In this document: positions 8,217 to 18,162 of the stretch, one piece after another | How positions within the stretch are numbered: position 1 is the stretch's first letter | Layout of the letters: each line of letters begins with the position of its first letter | Assembly (NCBI GenBank): GCA_905221605.1 | Contig: CAJNDS010001868.1 | Coordinates: 402,001-466,000, forward strand | Source of the DNA: Symbiodinium natans | Lineage: Eukaryota > Sar > Dinophyceae > Suessiales > Symbiodiniaceae | Reading direction: 5' to 3' | Length of the DNA stretch: 64,000 nucleotides | The notes under the pieces: model-generated | Database searches by the model: none | Seen by the model: the letters and a program-made list of their open reading frames with translations, nothing else | What the model was told of the DNA's origin: nothing | Made by a program: the position numbers and the translations under genes

Positions 8217-10577
8217 CTATTGCCAGGAGCCCTCCCAGTCCGGACGCCGAGAGCGATGGCCATCTGAGGTGGTATGGGAACGCGTACGGCTGGGCATGAC
8301 CTGCATTGGAGGCAGCTCTTGCTCATCAACCCCCCACTCAGGGATGCCGTCCGGAATGGGAATACCTCTGTATCTTGTCATTGAGGTTTGGGCCGCGAGC
8401 CACATCACCCGGACAGCTTCCTGGATTTGCCGGTACTGCACAACACCTTCGTCCTTATACTGAAAGGGGAAGGAGGTAACTGCCGCACGTAGGGCCGAAG
8501 GATCAGGGTCCTTGGAGGTGCCATGGCAGTACATCTTAAACCAGAAGCTGTTGAGTCGCTGCTTGGTTGGATGTTTAGCTCGCATGAGCCCCTGAATGGC
8601 AGCCCAGTGAGCAGTGGCTGCGTCATACCACTCATTTCGGGGACGTTTTGGCCCATGCTTGGTGGGTGTGGTGCTGATCCCTTTCCACTGCGCATCGAAG
8701 ATGACTGGCAGTCGGAAAGGGGCTGAGACATCCACTTCTCGCAAAGCTGCAAGGTCAGTGGTTCGCAGCTCCGAGAAGCGCCAATCATTCACCTGTGCCT
8801 CGGGTTCGTCCTCCGCATCCGACATGTCATCCATCGGGCAGGGAGAACCTTCGTTAGTTTCGGAAGAGATGCTGACGACCTCCGGCGAGGCTGCCGCAGT
8901 GTTCACTTCCACAGGCGCAGCCAAGGGCGAGGAGAGCAAGCACTCTAGGGGCAACACTCGCCGTAGAAAAACAGCCATTCTGTGAGAAGTGTCAGGCCAT
9001 TCCAAGTTATAAACTGACCAAAAGTGTTCAATGTTTTGGTTGGCCACCGAGGCCGCAAGGGCAAGCCGGATGGCGTCAAGGAAATGGGCAGGGGGGAGGT
9101 CCGGCCTAAATTCTTGATAGTGCCTTTGCCCAAGTGTCTCTGTGCCCTGCAGCGTGATGCCTAGGAACGTATTCAGGTTGGGCTGGGCAAGCCTGGCCTT
9201 TTCCACGTCCGTGTGCTTAGCAGCTGCGGCCCATGCCTGCAAGGCTTCTTGGGAGGCTTGGCCAGTGACTTGTGGCAGTCCACTGTGCGCGTCCATCACA
9301 TATTTGGTAGTAGGGCACTTGGGACACCGATAAGCGCGGCCAGCTAAGAAGGCCACCATGGCTGCGGGCGGCACATTGATCTGCAGGTCAGTAATTTTAT
9401 TGTCAGATTCAGGAAAACCAATAACAATGGGCAGCCCGGCCGTTCGCTCCAGTGGACCTTTTTGGTGGGACTCGAATGCGAGCAGAAGTGCACCCAGCCA
9501 ATAATCTGGGTCAGCGTAGCTGAGCATTGCAGGAAAACTGGCATTGATGACACTCGGCAAGTCCGACACCGCAGAGAAAAGATCCGCGATGTACTGCGCT
9601 GTGGTAAGAAAGCCATACCCCACCAGGGACTCCGAAAGCCTTGCTTTGTCCAGCTGCGGGACCGGGCAATCCAACATTTCAGCAAGGTCGAAATGCTGCA
9701 ATGCCCCCGACAATCTAAGACACTGCGTGATGATAGGGTCATAAACCTTCAAATACGCCGCCGGAAACGTTTCAGGCAGATGCAGTAGCGTGTCCGCGAT
9801 TCCGATCAGCATCTCCGAGTCTTGCAGCTGGTTCGGTATGCCGTTCAAAAACACCTCATAGGCCCTATATGCCCGAAGCTGCTGGCAGTGTGTTGTGAGG
9901 TGTTGCGAGTCACGCAGGCTCATGTAGGGCCGAGGTTTGACATTCTTACCAATGTGATGTCCCGCTGCAAGTGCGCGCCACATGAGATCACAGACCGAGT
10001 TTGTGTTGCTCTGCATGATGGGTGCACAGGCTGGGGCGCTGGGGTCGCGGGTGCCGCTGGGCTCGCTAGGCCCTCGAGGCTTGGCTTTTGGTGGTTCCAG
10101 ATGCTGAGAGCCGTCTTTGTCCAAAACGAGAGGCCGACTTTCCTTGCGAGCTTGGACAGCGGGCACAGGCCTGGCGGGGATGGGCGTCGGGCCATGGGGA
10201 GGCATAGGGAGATACGATTTTGGTTCCGTCAGGCCAAGTGAGTCCGTGGGAGACTTAGCGCAAGGGGGCTGTGATGCCTCAACCGTCCTAATCCCCTCCG
10301 GAAATGTTGCGTGCGGGGGCCGTGTCCGGGGGCTGGGTGGACGTCGTACGCCAGGCGGTGGGTCCCTAATGTTGCCTCCACTACGGGGTGGACACGAGGC
10401 GGCGCTACTCCCTCCGATCCTGTGGGCAACTTCACTAGAGGGAGTCGTCACACACAAGCATCCAGAGCACCAGGACTCACGGCCGGCACAACCGCAGGCT
10501 CTTTCGTTGCAGGCTCCTTCTTCAGTGGTCCTCTCTCCCGCGTTGGGGTGCCGCAGGGTGTTCGGGAAACGTCCCGT
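8217..10577 (-). CDS. Large unknown protein, in frame after the helicase ORF
   Basis: A 746-codon frame is usually counted from a TTG at 10457, but the same frame is open for 40 more codons up to the TAA (10578-10580) that ends the helicase frame. There is no ATG in that interval, so this part may be the C-terminal portion of the helicase protein, separated only by one stop. Residues 1-150 (from the TTG) are Pro/Ser/Arg-rich and probably disordered; 150-560 look globular. A single CPKC (C378, C381) is the only metal-binding hint. An acidic linker near 580 is followed by a basic tail. No family was recognised. It appears intronless. Confidence 0.6.
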   Translation of the reverse strand, partial: TGRFPNTLRHPNAGERTTEEGACNERACGCAGRESWCSGCLCVTTPSSEVAHRIGGSSAASCPPRSGGNIRDPPPGVRRPPSPRTRPPHATFPEGIRTVEASQPPCAKSPTDSLGLTEPKSYLPMPPHGPTPIPARPVPAVQARKESRPLVLDKDGSQHLEPPKAKPRGPSEPSGTRDPSAPACAPIMQSNTNSVCDLMWRALAAGHHIGKNVKPRPYMSLRDSQHLTTHCQQLRAYRAYEVFLNGIPNQLQDSEMLIGIADTLLHLPETFPAAYLKVYDPIITQCLRLSGALQHFDLAEMLDCPVPQLDKARLSESLVGYGFLTTAQYIADLFSAVSDLPSVINASFPAMLSYADPDYWLGALLLAFESHQKGPLERTAGLPIVIGFPESDNKITDLQINVPPAAMVAFLAGRAYRCPKCPTTKYVMDAHSGLPQVTGQASQEALQAWAAAAKHTDVEKARLAQPNLNTFLGITLQGTETLGQRHYQEFRPDLPPAHFLDAIRLALAASVANQNIEHFWSVYNLEWPDTSHRMAVFLRRVLPLECLLSSPLAAPVEVNTAAASPEVVSISSETNEGSPCPMDDMSDAEDEPEAQVNDWRFSELRTTDLAALREVDVSAPFRLPVIFDAQWKGISTTPTKHGPKRPRNEWYDAATAHWAAIQGLMRAKHPTKQRLNSFWFKMYCHGTSKDPDPSALRAAVTSFPFQYKDEGVVQYRQIQEAVRVMWLAAQTSMTRYRGIPIPDGIPEWGVDEQELPPMQVMPSRTRSHTTSDGHRSRRPDWEGSWQ

Positions 10578-13500
10578 TTAGCTGCCGGAGGTGGGCTGAC
10601 AGCTGCCGCAATGGACCCCCGCGGCCCGAGGCTTGAGCCATGGTGTACCCCACCGCTCACCATGGCGCGCGTTGGTGATAGCCTCGCTTTGGGCTGGTGA
10701 CTGCAGCGGCGTAAGAACCTCGACTGCAGTAGCAGCTACCACGTCGGGACTGTGACTACCCGCGGGCACAGGGCTGTTTCCCGGAGAGTCCACATCAATC
10801 GCAGTTTCGGAGGCAGCCTTACCCGTACGAACAGGTAGGAGGTGAAGACCGCGGGGGGCTCGCATTATGCCGGCCTTGTGTTCGAAAGCCGGGTCAGCGC
10901 GTTGAGCAGATCCCCGCCTGGGCGGCGTCCTAATGCTGGTATCCCCTAGCAAGCAGGTGAGGTACTGGGCGACCCCATCTCCTTCCCTCACCGGCTGGAA
11001 GGGGACACAATACACAGCATTGGGCAAGGGCTCCAGGACGAAGCCGCGCGTTTGCAGACTAGCAATGGTGCCCGAGTAGGAGTTGGAAGTGAAAGAGGGG
11101 CTCCCCCATCCTTCTTGCTTAAGTGTGCGGTAAAGAACTTCCCGCTTATCTCCCCAGGTGGCCTTCAAGGCCCACGCTTGATGCAGGGGTGGGGCTTCAA
11201 AGAGGTCCAGCCCTACTTTGCGTTCCGCAGGCAGCACGATGCTGGCTACTGTCCGTTCTCGGAAGGCTTGCTTGTGTAATGCCTTTGCAACGCCAGGGCC
11301 ATCCATGCTCCACAAGCTGGCTTGTGTGCGCGCATATTCCGCGAATTCAATCAGGCCTCCGGTTGCGCAGGCCGCCATTTGGAAGCATGCACCTATACCA
11401 TCAGAGTAGTGCGGTGCCACGAAAACCAAAGCCCCAAGTCCTCTCGTGAAGGAGGAGGTGGCTCGGGCAAACCCTGCCTCGCTACTAAACAGGAATCCAG
11501 AAGCCCGACAAGTCACAAAGACACCTATCCCAAATGTGGGGCCAGTGGAGCAAGCCGTGGTGATAGCGCCGAAGAAGCGTTTAAGGGACCCTATGTGATT
11601 CATGAGGAAGGTCCGAAACGTCACAAGGCTCCAAGTGGTGGGCGCGCCAGTCAGCGGGAAATCTTGCGCGGTTTGGCAGGCTTCAAGTAGGCTCATATCG
11701 TCATCGCCCAGTGGGTCTGCGGGGAGACTCGACTGCAGCATAAACTTCATTTGAGTAACAATCCTGGCATACTGAGAGACCATCCCGATAGGGGAGTCAG
11801 GATAAACCTGGTGCCCAAAAGTGAGCACAATGTCCGCCAGGACCATGCTGAGGTCGTAGCTTCTGCCTAGTTTGGTTTGGGTCTCATCCTGATCTGGCAC
11901 CCGTACCCATCGGCACGTTTCCATCCACCTGCCTGCAAAGCTACGCAGTGGCCGCCCGAGCAGGTGCTGCATCGTGGGACCTGGTGGCATAAGTAGCCGA
12001 GGGACCCCGCCTGTCAGATCGAAGCGGCACGCCTCCGAGTACCGACATGCGTATAGAATGGCAGCAATCTCAGGAGGGAGGCGCATGGATGAACAGAGCG
12101 AGAGGTTGATAGCCGGTCCGACAATGGCCTTCAGCCCGGCGGCCTGCATGACTGTCTCGGCTTGCTTCGGTTTGACGATGCTCATACAGAGAATCGAATC
12201 CAGCATCGAGACCGCTGAGAACAACACTTCTGACGCTCCAGAGGAACGGTGGGGCTTGCCCCAAGAGGGCATCTCGCCTTGCCCCTTTTTCCACGGGCCG
12301 GAACTTTGGGCCGTTTGCCGCAAAAGGGCTGCAGGCAAGGTGGCTGGCGTGTGAAGGTCGGCAGGGACCGCATTGAGACCACAAATCTTTTGCTCCAACA
12401 ACTCCGTGACGAAGTGGTAATTGGGCCGCGATCCTCCAGCGGGCTGTCTGTGGTCGCCAATCATGACATCGAGTGCATGCTTGATGTGCGCCAGGATGGT
12501 GTTGGAACCCGGTGTGCCCAACTGCTGGGCTTCATCTCGGAGGAGCAACTCAACATCCTTTAGACGGTTAATGAGCTGCGAGTAGGGAAAGCTAAGCCTT
12601 GCCACAATCGTACCATGCGTCGTGGCTACAAGTAGCCCCCGGTACAAATCGTGCACATCAAAGGGGAGCTTATGTGTGTCCTTCTCCTTGTTACCCGGTA
12701 TGCGAAAGATGCGGCTGCGAACAAATTCATTGCTAGCAGTCGTGAGCCTATCAACCGCCTCGACATAGGCACGAACCGATTCATTGCCATGAGCGGTGTA
12801 CAGGGTGAGCCGGTTCGTCAGGCACGCAAGAAGAACTCCTAAAAACGCGCAGGACCGTGTCTTCCCGCTGCCAGGCGCCCCCGTTATGAATACAGAAGTA
12901 CGATTAGCGGCCAGGCCGTACGAGCACGCTCCCAGCAGCGCTGCCAGGTGTCCATCCGCCCCCCAAAAGGTATCACAGAGGCACGTAAGGAAGGCGGGAC
13001 CAACTGCGAGCGCAAAGATGCTGGCGCGAGTCCTCGGATCGTGCTCGTTACTCAACGAGTCCTGGGACATGCGTAGACGCTCCGCATGCCACAGCGCAGG
13101 AGTCCGGGCGTCCTCCTGGCCGGGCAGCGGAGAGTCAGGCAGCGTGGCTAACACGCCACTCAGCAGCGTCGGCGTCCATTCTTTGCGATAGGTTTGTTCC
13201 TCCGCAAGCCAAAGGTTAAGGATGCTTTGCAAGGTGTTGGAAGCCCCCGGACCCGCAGTAGGCGATGCCTGCGCAGCTTGCGTTGCGTGCTTGCCTCTGA
13301 AGACTTGGCAGACCTCCGGGTGAATGAGCTGTGCCCATGTGTCGTGCCAGTTCCCTCTCACCACCAGCCCGATAATGAGGACAAGCACTAGATCCGTGAG
13401 AAAGCCCGGCAACCAATGTGGCTGCCGGATGGCATCAAGAGGCGAGTCTTCTAGCGGAACGCCCAATGCAACATGTTGCCTTTCCCTAGGCATGTGTAAC

Positions 13501-16500
13501 AGGGCATCCCAAAGCGGGGTAGAGGCTCCTCCGGGCAGAACTTCAAGCTGGCTGACTCTCGGCAATGAGGGTCGTTGCGCGAATTGGTTGTGCTGTTCAT
13601 CAGTCAAGAGCAGGGCAATGGTTATATTGACTGGCTGCATGGCCTTACTTTCTCCAGGGCCGGTGGAAAGCTTCTTCGGGGCAAGGAGCTCTATAAACAT
13701 GCCTGGGTAGGCCACATCTCCCTTGTCTTCTCTCAAGGTAACCAGCAAAGCAGTGCCCTTGGCCGGCACTTTACCAGCGACAGCAAACCACTTTGTAGCC
13801 CAGTCAGGGACATCCGCCAACTCCGGTGTAAGGAGCATGACCGACGCTCGTGGGTAAACTCGATGGAGAAGGCAGATTGGCCACGTATGCGTGCCGGGCT
13901 TTATCGCCACAGGGGTGGCGGCCCGCTTGACCGCAGCTTGCTCTGGGTAGTGATACTGTTCCGAGGGCTCCTCCTCGATTTCTGCTTCCGAGGCCATGGC
14001 TAAAAACTGATAACCCAGCATGTCAACCAGGCGTTCTAACGACAGGTGGGGGAGCCACATACCCAAAACAAGCTTCATCGTGGGACCAAGTTCATGATAC
14101 GGGGGCGGCAAATCAGCCAGATGCGGCTTGGCATCCGTCAGGAGGACTTGGGTACAGTCAGCACGGAGACTGGCAATGCTCCGGTTCTCAGCGGAAGGTA
14201 TCCGGAGAAAAGCCTCCAGATCGGGGCGTGTGATTTGCCGTCCCAGCACGGAGTTGATGAAAGTTTTAGACTTATCCGAAAGCTGGACAGAGCCACACGC
14301 AACCCCCATCAAACCTGCCCGCACTGTGCGATCCATCCGGGGGTCGGCCAGGCCACAAATCTTTTTAGTCAATTCCTTATGCACATAATCCCCCGGCGTG
14401 AGCTGGAATAGCTCTTCACTTTGGACAAAGTGACCATAAGAGTGTCCACCACTGCCAAGTGACTCAGGTCCAGTGAAGTAGTAGAGACGCGCTCCCGCGC
14501 CAATCGCTTGCATCCTTGCTGCCTGGCTGGGCCGGAAGATACAAAGCTGGTCGCTCTCATGATGGACAAGACTAACAGCGTGCCGCAATTCCGAACCCAG
14601 GATATATTGCAGCATGGCCCGTGGCATGGCAATGCCGCCCAAACGTGCCTTGATGTGGACAAAATCGCCCTTGCAGTCAGGAAGCTTTTGGCGCTCATGC
14701 CAAGCGATAGCCACAGCAGCGCCCGTATACGACCCAGCAGAGAAACCCGTAACGCACAGTTTGCACTCGCCAGCTCTCCCCGCGGCGAGGCCCACATGCA
14801 GAGCGGTCAGCGCAGCAGTATGTGGCATGTGCAAGTGAGCTAGGGCCGGGCACATTGTCAGGGAGGCTTCTACCGAGCTGATTCTAGCACGAACCGCCGC
14901 TGGCAAACCGCATCCTTCGACCTGAGGGTACAGAGCACGTGCCCACAGCTGGGCGGCTTGAGGCAGGAGCAGCAGTGCATGTGCGGCATTACCGCTGGTC
15001 GAAAGCAACAATGGGCGTTGTGTGTCCTCATATCGGACTTTTTTGCCCTGGTTGTCCCGGACTGTTTCCATTTCTAAGCCAGTGAGTGCATAGGAATTGG
15101 CTGTGTGAATGATGCTACCCGACACAGTGGAGGGCGTATTCTCGGCCTTCCCATGCATCCCGCTAATGAAGAGCGACCGACATTCCCCTGAGGGGGTTAG
15201 GTGAGGCTTTGGGGGCGGGTACTGGTAGGCCGGAAAGGCAAAGGCTGCCAGGGCTTGTTGCACACGCATGGCAAGTCCATCATCCCAGTATTGACTGAGG
15301 CCCAGCGGCGTGACCTTTATGTCTGCAGCAAAGAGAGGCCACGGCAGATCCACCTGGGCCAGCCAAGCATGCGCAGCGGCAGCAAGAAGAGCAAGCGGCC
15401 CAGTTGGGGTATTGGGTCGACTGCGCCATTTCGGGGTGGCCCTGCAGGAAGATAGGACATCTTTCTTCCAAAACATGAGGACTCCAGGGAAGAGCTGGAG
15501 CCGCACTGGTCCACTGCCCTTTTTCCCAACAGAGGCCCACAGAGGGACGGTGCCCCCGTTGCCCCAGACCGACTCGGGCAGAGTAGGCAGCCGTACCACA
15601 CTCCCCCACTGCGGCAAGATGTTTTTGCCTTTGGCACCATATCCATGCACAAAAGGAGGGGGTATAACCTCGGCGTATCGGTTCGCCATGAATAAGTCAG
15701 GACCAGGTAGGATTGCCAAACGGGAGTGCAAGCCGCCGTAACCCCTGAGCAAGGGAAGAAATCCCTGTTCATACGGGCCTTGTCCCCATGTTTTGACCCC
15801 TCTGACCTGCCTGACTGGGGAGGCGCCAAACTGGATGTCTGGCTCTGGCCGGCCAGTATTAAGGTCGGCCGCTTTCCACGCAACTTCATGTATGTATCTT
15901 CCTAAAAGTGCCCACGCAAACACAAAGTCAGAATGCTTGTGAGCAGTGGTTCCGGCAAGAGGGGTGTTGCGTAGACATTGCCGATAATGGATCTGGTCCA
16001 ACGGCACCTGCTCATGCATACCAGGCAATGGAGTGGGCACTTCACTGGGCATGATGACTAGCTGCAGGGCTCGGCTCAACGCAGTACCAATGGAGGTCAC
16101 CGCACTAGCGACGTTGCTAGGGATGCAAAAGCGAGGGGGCCGGGGATTTTTGCCGTCCGGAGCATTCGGGTAGAAGATGACCAATCCCCCATTTGCTTCA
16201 AGCTGGTCCTCGGACGCACAAACCATGCCAATTGAGTTTGGCGATCGGGCCCCACACGGTATGGACCCGTCCGGCGAGCAACTCCACGGCGAGGCTGGAA
16301 GCGAGCCACAGGGCTGTGTCTCGTCCGTCTCGACTTCCATGCTGCCCAGTGACTCCGTCGAGAGGGTATTGGGCAGTAGATCGAGGACTGCAAACCTTCG
16401 CAGCTCTTCTGCTTCCCACCTGGCAGTGAACAAGGTGTCATGGTCAAGCAACATCAAGACCACCCCTGGCGCAAGGACTCTGAGGACTGCCAGAATTTCG

Positions 16501-16571
16501 GGCCCCGCCCACGTAAAGTGCACAGAGGCTAGCCCCGCTTCCTTGGTACCAAGATGGGAAACCACCTCTCT
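10578..16571 (-). CDS. Giant protein: hydrolase-like region plus UPF1-like SF1 helicase
   Basis: A frame of 1995 codons, numbered from the GTG at 16565. No ATG occurs before about codon 38, so translation probably enters from the overlapping upstream frame. Residues 34-60 (VLMLLDHDTLF) recall a glycosyltransferase-like motif. Residues 600-715 resemble an alpha/beta hydrolase: GFSAG with candidate nucleophile S609, candidate acid D672 and candidate His H708 or H712. Residues 1220-1700 carry SF1 helicase motifs: Walker A GAPGSGKT (1229-1236), DEAQQ (1344-1348), GDHRQ (1370-1374), an SMRLPPEI motif near 1487, and a TRG-LVFVAP-like motif VI. These suggest ATP-dependent action on RNA or DNA. The last ~150 residues are low complexity. 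It appears intronless. Helicase class is fairly sure; the hydrolase part is inferred. Confidence 0.75.
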   Translation of the reverse strand, partial: REVVSHLGTKEAGLASVHFTWAGPEILAVLRVLAPGVVLMLLDHDTLFTARWEAEELRRFAVLDLLPNTLSTESLGSMEVETDETQPCGSLPASPWSCSPDGSIPCGARSPNSIGMVCASEDQLEANGGLVIFYPNAPDGKNPRPPRFCIPSNVASAVTSIGTALSRALQLVIMPSEVPTPLPGMHEQVPLDQIHYRQCLRNTPLAGTTAHKHSDFVFAWALLGRYIHEVAWKAADLNTGRPEPDIQFGASPVRQVRGVKTWGQGPYEQGFLPLLRGYGGLHSRLAILPGPDLFMANRYAEVIPPPFVHGYGAKGKNILPQWGSVVRLPTLPESVWGNGGTVPLWASVGKKGSGPVRLQLFPGVLMFWKKDVLSSCRATPKWRSRPNTPTGPLALLAAAAHAWLAQVDLPWPLFAADIKVTPLGLSQYWDDGLAMRVQQALAAFAFPAYQYPPPKPHLTPSGECRSLFISGMHGKAENTPSTVSGSIIHTANSYALTGLEMETVRDNQGKKVRYEDTQRPLLLSTSGNAAHALLLLPQAAQLWARALYPQVEGCGLPAAVRARISSVEASLTMCPALAHLHMPHTAALTALHVGLAAGRAGECKLCVTGFSAGSYTGAAVAIAWHERQKLPDCKGDFVHIKARLGGIAMPRAMLQYILGSELRHAVSLVHHESDQLCIFRPSQAARMQAIGAGARLYYFTGPESLGSGGHSYGHFVQSEELFQLTPGDYVHKELTKKICGLADPRMDRTVRAGLMGVACGSVQLSDKSKTFINSVLGRQITRPDLEAFLRIPSAENRSIASLRADCTQVLLTDAKPHLADLPPPYHELGPTMKLVLGMWLPHLSLERLVDMLGYQFLAMASEAEIEEEPSEQYHYPEQAAVKRAATPVAIKPGTHTWPICLLHRVYPRASVMLLTPELADVPDWATKWFAVAGKVPAKGTALLVTLREDKGDVAYPGMFIELLAPKKLSTGPGESKAMQPVNITIALLLTDEQHNQFAQRPSLPRVSQLEVLPGGASTPLWDALLHMPRERQHVALGVPLEDSPLDAIRQPHWLPGFLTDLVLVLIIGLVVRGNWHDTWAQLIHPEVCQVFRGKHATQAAQASPTAGPGASNTLQSILNLWLAEEQTYRKEWTPTLLSGVLATLPDSPLPGQEDARTPALWHAERLRMSQDSLSNEHDPRTRASIFALAVGPAFLTCLCDTFWGADGHLAALLGACSYGLAANRTSVFITGAPGSGKTRSCAFLGVLLACLTNRLTLYTAHGNESVRAYVEAVDRLTTASNEFVRSRIFRIPGNKEKDTHKLPFDVHDLYRGLLVATTHGTIVARLSFPYSQLINRLKDVELLLRDEAQQLGTPGSNTILAHIKHALDVMIGDHRQPAGGSRPNYHFVTELLEQKICGLNAVPADLHTPATLPAALLRQTAQSSGPWKKGQGEMPSWGKPHRSSGASEVLFSAVSMLDSILCMSIVKPKQAETVMQAAGLKAIVGPAINLSLCSSMRLPPEIAAILYACRYSEACRFDLTGGVPRLLMPPGPTMQHLLGRPLRSFAGRWMETCRWVRVPDQDETQTKLGRSYDLSMVLADIVLTFGHQVYPDSPIGMVSQYARIVTQMKFMLQSSLPADPLGDDDMSLLEACQTAQDFPLTGAPTTWSLVTFRTFLMNHIGSLKRFFGAITTACSTGPTFGIGVFVTCRASGFLFSSEAGFARATSSFTRGLGALVFVAPHYSDGIGACFQMAACATGGLIEFAEYARTQASLWSMDGPGVAKALHKQAFRERTVASIVLPAERKVGLDLFEAPPLHQAWALKATWGDKREVLYRTLKQEGWGSPSFTSNSYSGTIASLQTRGFVLEPLPNAVYCVPFQPVREGDGVAQYLTCLLGDTSIRTPPRRGSAQRADPAFEHKAGIMRAPRGLHLLPVRTGKAASETAIDVDSPGNSPVPAGSHSPDVVAATAVEVLTPLQSPAQSEAITNARHGERWGTPWLKPRAAGVHCGSCQPTSGS

Positions 16572-17644
16572 TTAAACGGGCCTTCCCACTGCATGCGTGC
16601 TACCAAATGCCGGACAAAGTAGGGGAAATGCGGAATAGACAAGAAGCAGCGACTGTCCGTGACTAAGAGCAGGACATGGGCTCCTGCGGACTCAGCAGCC
16701 CGGAGCTGTGGAAGTAGGCAGCCGAGTAGTGCAGTGTAGTCGATCTCTGGGTGGAGACCTTGCGGCTCAGGCGGTTCGCCGGAAATGGCTCCAGAGGCCA
16801 ATCTCAATGGCAGGACGCCGCTAGGGGTGGGCTCAGGGAAATTCTGATTACTTTCTAGTGCCTGCGCGAGATCCTCAGGCTCCGGAGGCCCCGGCGCATG
16901 GTCAGCACTGAGATTGCGAAGCTGGCATATAGCCTGCATTGCGGTCGCCGCAAGGACCTGTGGACCTGGGTGGCTAGGGACATGCCACGGTGGCAGGTCG
17001 GCTGCAACTGGCACGGGAGGTGGCCTCCCATGTGGAATTCGCGGCGCGATCCTACTGACCTCACCCACTGGGTATTCTCCAACACGTGGAGGAATCGGCG
17101 GTATGGGAGGGCGAGGACTATTGTCCGGCCAGCAGACCCTAGGTGGATTAGGTGATGGAGTTTGCCAGGGCCCGGGAGACAGGGCTGTCTCCCTACCCAC
17201 TCCTTGTTCGGTGACAACACTCGCCCAAGGGGGAAGGTCTATCGCGTCACCAGGCAAAGCACTGTGCGTGGACACCGCTCGCCCCATGAGGGCACTGCTA
17301 TGCGGCATAATGCCGATGCCTGGCCTCCATGCATGCAGGAGAAAACAGCGAACCGTGGGTTGCCGGGCGAAGCAGACGGCGTTGCTGTTTCTCAAAAAGG
17401 CAGAGTGGTCCAGACACAACAAAGGTTGTATTTCCGGCGGAAAGTATCGGCACCAACCGGCAACATCGAGTTCGTGAGGCAGGATGACGCCGGCTTGCAT
17501 CTGCCTGGTCATTGCGACATCACTGGTCCCTAAAGTGGCAAGTGCAGTGAGTTGCCCTCTCCTGGCAACGTGAACTTGGAGTGCTTGCGTTCCAACCCGG
17601 ATCACATACGGTTGACAGGCATACGACTCCATGGCATCACTCAC
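16529..17644 (-). CDS. Pro-rich N-terminal part of the giant helicase protein
   Basis: A 371-codon frame. The middle (about residues 140-240) is a Pro/Arg-rich linker; the ends look globular. The C-terminal piece (AHVLLLVTDSRCFLSIPHF) resembles, in pattern, the start of the next frame (PGVVLMLLDHDTLF). The frame overlaps the helicase frame by about 40 bases in the -1 register, and the helicase frame has a stop just before the overlap and no ATG of its own nearby. The simplest reading is one protein split by a one-base indel near the CCC at about 16558. No classic slippery heptamer was seen. No family recognised with confidence; a glycosyltransferase-like fold is possible. Confidence 0.6.
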   Translation of the reverse strand: MSDAMESYACQPYVIRVGTQALQVHVARRGQLTALATLGTSDVAMTRQMQAGVILPHELDVAGWCRYFPPEIQPLLCLDHSAFLRNSNAVCFARQPTVRCFLLHAWRPGIGIMPHSSALMGRAVSTHSALPGDAIDLPPWASVVTEQGVGRETALSPGPWQTPSPNPPRVCWPDNSPRPPIPPIPPRVGEYPVGEVSRIAPRIPHGRPPPVPVAADLPPWHVPSHPGPQVLAATAMQAICQLRNLSADHAPGPPEPEDLAQALESNQNFPEPTPSGVLPLRLASGAISGEPPEPQGLHPEIDYTALLGCLLPQLRAAESAGAHVLLLVTDSRCFLSIPHFPYFVRHLVARMQWEGPFKERWFPILVPRKRG

Positions 17645-17649
17645 CGAAC

Positions 17650-18160
17650 ATGGCAGGCAAAACTCATGTGACTACCACACAGACAGCGGACAACCACGAG
17701 GCAGCCTTCAGACACCAAGATCCCTGAAAAGCCCTAACACCAACAAAGGAGGACACCAAGAAGGGGAGGACCAAACCCAAAGCAGAGCACACAGGAGAGA
17801 AGAAACAGAGAGGCGAGAAACAAAGAAAAACCAGTCAGGAGCGTTAGAACCCTCAACACAAGGGGCACCTCGTTCAGTCAGCCAGCCACCCTGAGCTTGA
17901 GCCAAGGCACATCCAACGCGCAACCTGAAAAGGAATACAGCGTGTCATCGCAGGTGGCTGTTACTTGTGGCTGCAATGTGCTGCATGTACAAAGCAATGA
18001 CCTGGAGACAATGGCATCCTTTACTTTGTCCGTGCACAGTAGTAGCACCAGAATGCAGGCATACCTCGGTTGCTGGTCTGTCTGTAGCGACAACACAAGG
18101 CCCGGCGCGCATAAATCGATTAAAATGGAAAAAGGGAGGCACTCTCTACCCTGCCCCAAC
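17650..18160. other. Spacer between minus-strand frames
   Basis: No coding signal on either strand. A/C-rich purine tracts lie at 17730-17860. CTTGAGCCAA at 17896-17905 matches ten bases of the complement of the dinoflagellate spliced-leader end, upstream of the 371-codon frame. Ten bases could easily be chance. Confidence 0.4.
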
Positions 18161-18162
18161 GA

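Noticed and set aside
10628-17905. Further spliced-leader matches (CTTGAGCC...)
   Set aside because: Matches of 9-10 bases at about 10628 and 17896 are within chance expectation, and one lies inside a coding frame.
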